From assembly GCA_009767595.1 (NCBI GenBank), contig VSDK01012728.1, forward strand, positions 1,224,048 to 1,288,047: a DNA stretch of 64,000 bases, given 5' to 3'. Of this stretch, positions 51,501-60,500 are shown piece after piece. How positions within the stretch are numbered: the first letter of the stretch is position 1; each line of letters opens with the position of its first letter. A program made the translations under genes and the position numbers. Source of the stretch: Symbiodinium kawagutii (Eukaryota; Sar; Dinophyceae; Suessiales; Symbiodiniaceae). The notes beneath the pieces are model-generated. The model saw only the letters and a list, made by a program, of their open reading frames with translations. It did no database searches and was not told where the DNA came from.

Positions 51501-54500
51501 AGGGTCTTGATCGGTCACTGTCTCCACTTTCCAATCAGAAACTCGCACTCTGTCAGCACTGTCTCGGTCGAAAAGCGTTGGTGACATGTTTGGGAGATTC
51601 CCAGTGTACATCTCTGCCTCAAGAGCATATATGCTCGTGTTTTTCAAAATCCACCAAAGAGACATTTGTCAAGTTCTAGCTTTCTTGTCTGGGTAAGTTA
51701 TCTTCTTGACAATCCAGCTGGGTCCAGTCGGGTCTTTCTGTATCTATTCGTGGGCTCCAGTTTGGACTGTTTGGGCCACACCGTCCAAATCGAGAATGGG
51801 CTTCTGTCGGGCATATTTGCCACGCCAGCCGGAAGAATGACAACCAGTCCATCCGAACATTTTGTCCAGTATTGACCTCCCATGTCGCTCTCCCAGATTA
51901 AGACGTTCTGCTGCCTGGTCGTCGGCAGTATGCGGGCGTAATAAAACAGGTTTGATCAAGGGTAAGTACATACATACTATAGATTGATAGATGTATATAC
52001 ATATTTATGTAAATTGATTTTATACATGTATAGACATAGATCTTAATAAACACAATAGATAAACTTGTACGTATGTGTCTAAAGGTCCTCCAAATGTCGT
52101 TTCGGATGCTGTTCCCCAAATGAATTGAGCATTCAGAAACACTACGAATGTCTGATACAGCTGCGGCAGTGCAGCGAATTCTGAACCAGGGATCCCGCAG
52201 TGCTACTCTCCTATCACCCCCCCTTTTTTCAGCTCAGTTGGTGATACCTATGGCGATCTATGTTGATCCCCTCTTTCCTCTTGACCTCAATACACTTACT
52301 TCAATAAGTTATACTTTGACAATCCTGAAATGCGATGCTTTAGATCCCTCATCCATTCCAACCGTCAAATCAATGCAGTAGCTGCTAGCCGATAACATCC
52401 ATCAATGGAATAACTGAAATTTGCATACCAGATTGATTCATCAATACCCATTCTATGAGGATCAAGCCATAAATCTAATTGCTTTATCAATAAGCATTGT
52501 TTCGGTTGATTCAATCTGATTGCTTGATCAATAACCACTGATGATTGACTAATTATCCACCAATGGAAACAAATTAATCATTCATCAATTCATAAAAAGT
52601 CAAAGCATTGATTCTACATCAAGATTATCATTGTTGACCATCACCGTTACTCAATCTCCAACAATGGTGATTATCATCATGTTGACGATTACTCAATCAC
52701 CATGACTCAATTTGTTATCACCATTACTCAATCACCATTGTTGATCATCATTATCAATTAGTCAATCTAATTATCAAGATTATCATTGTTGATTACTCTT
52801 AACTATCATTACTCAATTATTTACTCTTGATAATTGTGGAATTATCAATTACTCAATCTACATCAAAATGACTAATCAATTCAATCTCTTTAGAATCATT
52901 GCACTAATATCCACGAGAGCAACTCTAATCATAGCTAATCAACTTTCTACATCCATATTTCTAATCAATTACCTGATACTCAATTAGCTGGCAGTGGGTC
53001 AAAACCCTGTACCCCTGGTTCCTCATCATTAACCATTATTTTCCCTATAGTTTGTTGGTTATTATCCCCCATGAAATGGGTTGATTAACTGCTTGACCCA
53101 CAGCCATCTATAGCTGATAGATCCCCTATAGTTGCTACTTGTTATCCACTATCATTAACCATTAACCAGCTAGTTAACCACTGGTTGGTTGGTTAATATT
53201 GACCCATAGCCAATTACCTAAAATCAACCGCTCTGCATCCACTGACCGCGCCTCAGCAAGGCCGCATCCACCGCAGCGGCTTTTTTTTGCGTTGGCGGCT
53301 GGGCCTTTTCNNNNNNNNNNNNNNNNNNNNNNNNNNNNNNNNNNNNNCCCCCCCCGCAGCGGCTGGCCGCGCCGAGGGACGCTGGCCCTGGACGGCCACG
53401 GAGCGGCCACGGCAGCGACCTGACGCGGTGGTCCCGGCACGGTGAGGCATGGCTCGTGGATGACTGGCGCCCGGTGAAGGCACGGTTAAGCGCGGTGAAG
53501 GCATGGTAAAATTGTAGGAAAATCCATGAAAATCCATGAAAATCCATGAAAATCCATGGTGAAGGCATGGTTTAGGCATGGTAAAGGGTGGATGAGACAC
53601 TGTTTATGGTTTAGGCATGGGAAAGGGTGGTTAAGGCATGGTAAAGGATGGATAATGGATGATTTATGGTGGAAAAAGGTGGTTTGAAGCTAAAATGGAG
53701 AGTGAGGTGGTGTAAATTGGATGGTCGTCGTGCAGAGAAAACGTTACCTGGTTGATGGATGGTTTTGACGGTCTATGTTGTTTGTAAATACGGATGATTA
53801 CCCGCTGGTGAACAAACATGGCAATGGAAAATCCACCATTTTGTTAGGAAAGCCCTGGGGAATCATGCATGTATGGTGGATTTCCCATTGCCATGTTGGT
53901 TTACCAAAGGGTAAGAATAGTTCATGGCACTTGATATGTTGATGAAGGTTTAGCAATTGTTGATGATATGTTCATTGACACATATGTGTGAGAGGTTCTC
54001 AATTCATAGTGCATACTGATGTTTAGTTGTGTGATGTGGAAACCAACCATCTCTTTACTAATGCACACCACGAAAATGCCAACACTTTATTGTCAACACC
54101 ATCATTCTATCACCAATATAGCCGCGTCCAAGAATCACAGAAATGTACTATGAGAAGCGGTTTATCGGCCATGATACCATTAGACTAATTCCATGCCAGC
54201 ATGTCATAGTCTGTAATTGCAAATTGCAAATGTATATCAATATAGATGATTACCTACTGTACTGTTGACACCAATATCACAATATCGTACAAAAATCATA
54301 TGATTGTTGTAACGATGTTGAACAATCCTGCCACTGTCATTAGTCATGACTATATAATTGGCATTGTTGATGCCAGTACTGCATACCAAAATAGAACCAT
54401 CTAGACATATACACTCATGCAATATATATATATACACATGTGAATCCATGTGTTCAATTCCAATTAAATGACCCACCAATGATTCCCAATCTATCTTATC

Positions 54501-57500
54501 AACAAGTGTTGTGACCAAATTGTAAACCAGTATCTGCACGGTCAAGGGGCAAAAAATAGTACATAAAATGTAACTATAAGTTCTTATGTAGCACTACATC
54601 ATGCTATACCATTGTTAAAAGCCATTTCAATATCAAACCCAGCTACCAGCAATCATCATGTGCCAGAAATTTACCAGTATTGGTCTACCAGCGTCAACAT
54701 CTGCTATAAATCACTATACGGTCGATTGTGAAAACCTGTTATCGATAATTACAATTACTGTCAGCATACCATTTTCAGCAACCATTACTGATTTCTCAAT
54801 ACACAATCCAGAAAATCAAAATTCAAAAGTTGTTCTTCCAATGTTTAACAAACTATGCTTAGATTATATATATATATAACTGTATCAATAAAAATAAAAA
54901 ATGTGTGAGTTGTTTTTAAATCTATTTATTTACCTATTCGTTTATCTCTATCTATATGCATCATGCATCATACCAATATCTGGGTCATGACCCGTAGCAT
55001 CCAACGATCGTCCGCAGTGTCCAACCTCGGTAGACCTGTCCCAAAGACGCGGCGGCCACGGGCTCCGCAGATTCCAGGGACCTCGGTGGAGGTTGAGATC
55101 CCACCGAGCGCCCGGGCACAGGCTGGCAATGATGGTTGGTGGTAATGATATGGCTATGGGTCAGTATTAACCCACCAACCAATGGTTAATGGTTAATCAT
55201 AGGGGATAACAACTAGCAACTAGCTTGGGGATATACCAGCTATATATGGCGAGCTGGGTCAATATTCATGATTAATGATGGTTATTTGTAGTGGTTAATA
55301 GTGTAAATGGTTGAAAATATGGCTATGGGTCAATATTAACCAGCCAACTAATGGGGGATGATAACCAACAATAATAGGGAAAACAATGGTTAATGGTAGG
55401 GGAACCAGAGGTACCGGGTTTTGATCCACAGCCATACGTGGTTTCCTTTAATGGAGATACCCTTAAATCATCCATTATCAAACATTATGAGTAAGAAACC
55501 AACCATTTTGGGGGTACCCCTATTCTACCCTATATTGATGATCAGCCTGTTTTGATGGTTACAGATGGTGATCAGGTTAGCAATACCTGACATTTTATGA
55601 TGGTGGTTAATAATGGATGGTGATTCATGATCAGCCTGTTGACCATGGCTACTAAGTGATTCATGAGGCTTTGTGAGTCGCTAGTGAATCCTATTGATGG
55701 GTTAACACTGGTCGAGAAGATCTACTGATGGTTGTATTGAATGGAGTTCACAAGCTGGTGAACGGATGCTTGACCATATCAATTGGATGGACGATGATTG
55801 TTATAGCTAATGAATCCATCATGGATGGTTGATGATAGTCAGCAACGACTATATGATTGCCATTGACGGTTGATATTTGAACATGATTCCTTGATGACAG
55901 CTGAAAACAGCTAAAGGATGATTCATGATTTCCAATCACAATCATGGATGGTTTGTGATGTTCAGGTCTCCAAAAAGATCAATGCATCTTTCAAGATACG
56001 ATCAGTCAGGGCAACTGCCAGCAACAATTAATGATGTTCAAGAGTGGTCAATGTTCTTCAGTGCCTGAAAATTGGTGTGGAGATGTTTGTGGGCACCGCC
56101 TTTCTGGCTACACTCTTCTAGGGCTGGCTTTGGGCGTAAGCACACCTTGCAACATCACAGAGTCAATGTGGTCAAAGCTGGTTGAGAACTATTTTGGTTG
56201 AGAACGGTTAGAAGTGGTCCCTGATGGTTCAAGTTAAATCACGTCACACAATGAATAGGGGATTACTATGTAAACAATTACCACACCTAGCAACCATCTG
56301 ACAGGAAAACACATGGCAAATGATGGCCGATGTTTGCGTCAAAAATACTTCACAGTAGTTGGTGACTGTCGTCAATTACCCTGGTCAATCAAGATCTTTG
56401 GGTGGTTGTTGTATGTTGTGAGTTGATATGTTGGTACAAAATCAACGATGCTTCATAATGGAGACAGAAATAGTTGCTGATCATTGATGAACATCGATTG
56501 GCTTACTCTGGGTGATCCGCACCGTGGCATGTCAACACGTAGGCAACGTATTCTGAACAAAGCATCCCCAATCATCCCCATGTTGATGTTCAAATGTTGG
56601 GAAAGTTATGGGAAGTTACTGTAGTCAAAGTAAGATATATAGGTCTGATCCCGATCGGGACCCATTCTGAAAAACATGTGAAGGATAAATAAACCGTCAT
56701 TAACCATTGGGTCCCCCATTCACCATTGGTTTCCCTATTATTGTTGGTCATTATCCACTATTATTGGTTGGTTAACTGCTTGACCCATCGCCACATTACT
56801 TCTTCGGAGGGCCAAATGAGACAACAGCTGATTGCACTTCCAATGGTTTCCACTTTGTGCCGGAATCCAGGAAAGATGCCAGAAACATCCACACCAGGGT
56901 CACCAAAAGGGTATAGAACAACAGAACTAAGTACCAAATTAATATATTCATCTACAAGATATACTTGTCTGTTCTTAGCGCACTCGCAATTCCCGGAACC
57001 TTTTGTGTCAACGTCTTGCCCAACTCAGACATCGAATCCCAACAGGAATGGCCTGGAAACTAACAACCAACAGCAGGGAACAACTGATGCAGCGCCAAGT
57101 TTCTGCAGCAGCTCGCCAGCAGCAACCTGGTCCTGGCTGGGTGGTCTGCCCATCGCAGGGCCATGTGAAAAATGCTGATTTGGTGGTTTCTCAAAATAGG
57201 GGTACCCCCAAAGCATCTTTTGATAATCATTTATAGTAATAAACCAACCAGTTTTCGGGTACCCCCATTTTGAGAAACCATTATTTGGTGAGATGAATGA
57301 CGGACCAACTGGTTTTCCACCCTTGCTTCGCCCGTGAATTTGAGTCATCCAGCTGGTACCCCCTCCCAAAAAGAGTTTCTCTGCAATTCTTTGGCACTCC
57401 AGGGACTTTCCCTTACCAAAAAGCAAAAATCCTAGTGTTGGGATTGTCCCTGCTTCTTAGCGACCAACAATCGCTGTCTAAGGACTGCAACTTTTCAACC

Positions 57501-60500
57501 CTTGCGATGTTGAGTGGAGTTACAATCTTTATCCCGATGTTGGGATCTACACCTATCCAGTTCGATACTCAGTCGTCTCTGGCAAATACAAAAAAAAACT
57601 AACATAGCCCTAGTAGTCAATAACCAGCCAGTCAATGACTAGCCGATGTATGTGCTAGCAGGTTCTTTGGGAACTTATCACGTAGCCCTAGTAGTCATGT
57701 CTAAAGTACTAGTCAAATAGTCGAATCTTTCGCACCAGGATGCAGGACTGGGCAGCCATGTTGCGAGGCCCCAGCTGTTTGATCTACTTGGCTGCCCCAG
57801 CAGCTTTTTGAACAGCGAAACCTGACCTTGATCCCGGGTCAAATTCCTTGTTAGCAGCTGAAGAATCAGGGTAGGAGTATCACTGGGCAATTACGATATC
57901 CCTTTCTGTTAGTGACACTGGTTCCATTTCCGATTCGTTCATATCACTGGTGTTCCAGGGATTGATAACTGGAAATTCATTGATTGGTACCCTCGAGGGA
58001 TGGTCAACCAGGGTACCTGAGCGTTGTGGCACATGGAATTGTCAATAAGATAACTAAACATATTCTCTAAATATACTTAAAAACAAAAAACTCTAGATCA
58101 ATGACTATAGATCACTATAGATACTGGGAATGTGTAGCCACCCAGTCCTGGCTTCTCAAGTTCTGGCAGCTCGAAGTCTCCAAGTGGGTCCGCAACCTCT
58201 CCCACTGGCCTCTACAGCTGACAGGTCTTCTCGGATGACTTCCAATGCCTGCTTTGTGTCGAAGGCCGGCAGGTTGTCCTGGCACTGGAGTCCAACAGAT
58301 GGGATCAATGGGGGCTGATGGTTACTGTTCCCTCTGGTAATCTAGGTCTTGGTAGGTCGAAGCTAGAAATTACCAGTTTATTGATGCTTAAACTCGCCTG
58401 AAGATTCAAAATCATCCGTTTCAACAGGTAAATCAGCCAGAATTGGTGGATTCTCCACTTCCAAGTTAATTTGCCAGAGTATTTCATGGAACATATTGGT
58501 AGTAAACATGAGATGGTGCTGAAGCACTGGTGGAGCATGATTGGTGTCAAGGATGGTAAAAATGATGGTGTCTACACTAGTTTTCCTGATGTTGGAAACT
58601 GATTGATGGTGTTTGACAATCGTACAAAGTGATGGTTCATTGGTTTCGTCGTTGTCTCTCCAAAGGTATGATCATGGCTGGGAGCCTGCACGATTCCGCC
58701 CCCTTGCTCCCTGCACGGTTGGCGGAAAGTTGATGATCGTTTAGCATCATACAAACATATTGTACGCATATATAATTGTTTTGTATGCAATGCACGTATT
58801 TCCGAGAATGCATGAATAATTCAATAAATCAACGATTAAACAAAAATAGTGTATATCTGACATGATTGTATGTATACATAATTGCAAAATTGAAATAAAA
58901 TGAACATAATCTGTCCGTCATGGTAGCGTTCTCCAGTGGCTGCTATAACTGCCAGTGATCTCCATCCCATGTCACCAGCTGCGCACCTGCAGCTGTACCA
59001 ACTCTTCTGCCACTTCTGCTCCCACCAAATCAGGTCCTGATGACGCGGCTGGTGGCAAGTGTCCAGCTGGATCGGCTGATGAGGTCGGTTGGTGCTTATG
59101 TTAAGAGATGATAGTTGATGATGGCTGTTGATGGTTGTCAATTAGCTGATCATTAATGTCTAAAAGTGGTGAATGATGACTGGGGAAACAACCACAACGA
59201 CAACAGCAAAAACATGCAGAACCATGGAGAAATAAATGACGGTTTGGTGAAGAGTTCTATGCGACTAGACTTGTTTTGAAAAATGAAGAGTTCTTTCAGT
59301 AAAAAAGCATCGGTATTTTAGCAATCCATTCTGCGGATCTGGTACTGCTGGAGCTGCCAAACCGTACAACTTTGGCAAGACACCAAAGCCCCAACTGTTT
59401 CGGGAGTAGACAATCCCAAAATGATCATGTTTTACCTTCCCAGCAAATTAGCGGCGGTCAACAGTTTTTTACAATTTGGCTCAAAGTCATTGAATTTTGA
59501 GCATATTATTGTCCTTGTTTTCAGGTTTGGTTCATGATGGATTTTTGAGAAGTGCATGATCTTGTTGTTCAGCTTTTAAGTAATTTCCGAATCCCACAAC
59601 TCCCCGCATATTACCCACTATTACAATAGTTTAGCTATGACCAAGCTGTTGTATGTACCTATAACCACCACTGCGGGTGTCACCCAGCAACAACGCCAAC
59701 AACCAACTGGGATTCAATATGAGATGGTACTTAATGCTCAATTAGTGGTTGAGAGGCGATTCATATGGTTCATTAGAAGATAGGTGAAGATAGCCATTAT
59801 TGACCAACAAGAGACAACGCGAAATCCTACTTCGTAACACATCAAGAAAAATAGAGTCCAACAAAACAACGAAAACCACATGTCACCACATAGCAGTTGT
59901 CATCCTTCCACGGCAGAACCTTTTCCGATCACTTCACGACACTGCAACCAAGTATCTGGATGCCAATGCCTGGCCCAGCTTGATGTACCTGGGGTCAACC
60001 AGCAACCAGCTGGTTGGTATATAATACTGGTTAGTGGTCAAGAATGATATCGACATGGCAACTTATGGTTGTGAAAATGACAGAAATAGTGTTTATTGGG
60101 GGTGGTTTTGATTGGTAGTATGGTACTATATGGTACTATGGTCATAATGATGCCAGCCGTGTGATACCAGAATAACCATCATTTTGGTGTATATAACTAC
60201 CATTAGTAGTACTGGTTGTGATAATGACATGGCTACAAATGCTCATGATGATAGTCCTAGCTACTTTGGCCCATGGTTGATCAGTTATAGCTACTGGCAG
60301 TTCATCATGGCTACTGATTTACTGATGGTTATCATAAACACAACTCATGGTCACTAATGACTATCAGGTGTGGCTATGCTACTTATAAGGAAATAGTGGT
60401 TGACAATGGTTGTTGGCCAACCGCATCACCTTTATTACCCACTGCAAACTACTATCAACCGTGAGTTGAACCATAAGCAACGGGTGAAAATGCAATGGGT

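Larger units (their letters stand above)
47151..53228. other. 6.1-kb kinase intron (exons 6-7)
   Basis: GT donor, AG acceptor. It contains family C composites at the exon 6 side, an ACTCAATC/ATCATTG-rich stretch (52390-52990), the coding-like pocket at 51.1-52.0 kb and TAATGATGG repeats (48405-48475). Much of the remainder is unique and uninformative. Confidence 0.5.
55123..58215. other. 3.1-kb kinase intron (exons 4-5)
   Basis: GT donor, AG acceptor. It contains family B and C elements and ATGATGGTT irregular repeats. Two low-repeat pockets (56.8-57.15 and 57.7-57.96 kb) have open frames but no ABC1 similarity. Confidence 0.5.

Noticed and set aside
54237-54545. 102-codon minus-strand frame opening MTVQILVYNLVTTLVDKIDW
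   Set aside because: It lies between kinase exons 5 and 6, is AT-rich unlike the real exons, includes a TA microsatellite, and has no ABC1 residues; exons 5 and 6 already join in phase.
59340-59394. A minus-strand pocket reading LGLWCLAKVVRFGSSSST with splice phase compatible with kinase exon 3
   Set aside because: It mimics the LGP-KxGQ-S-R region only loosely, whereas 59957-59988 gives an intact KLGQALAS with the same phase. Both cannot be used.
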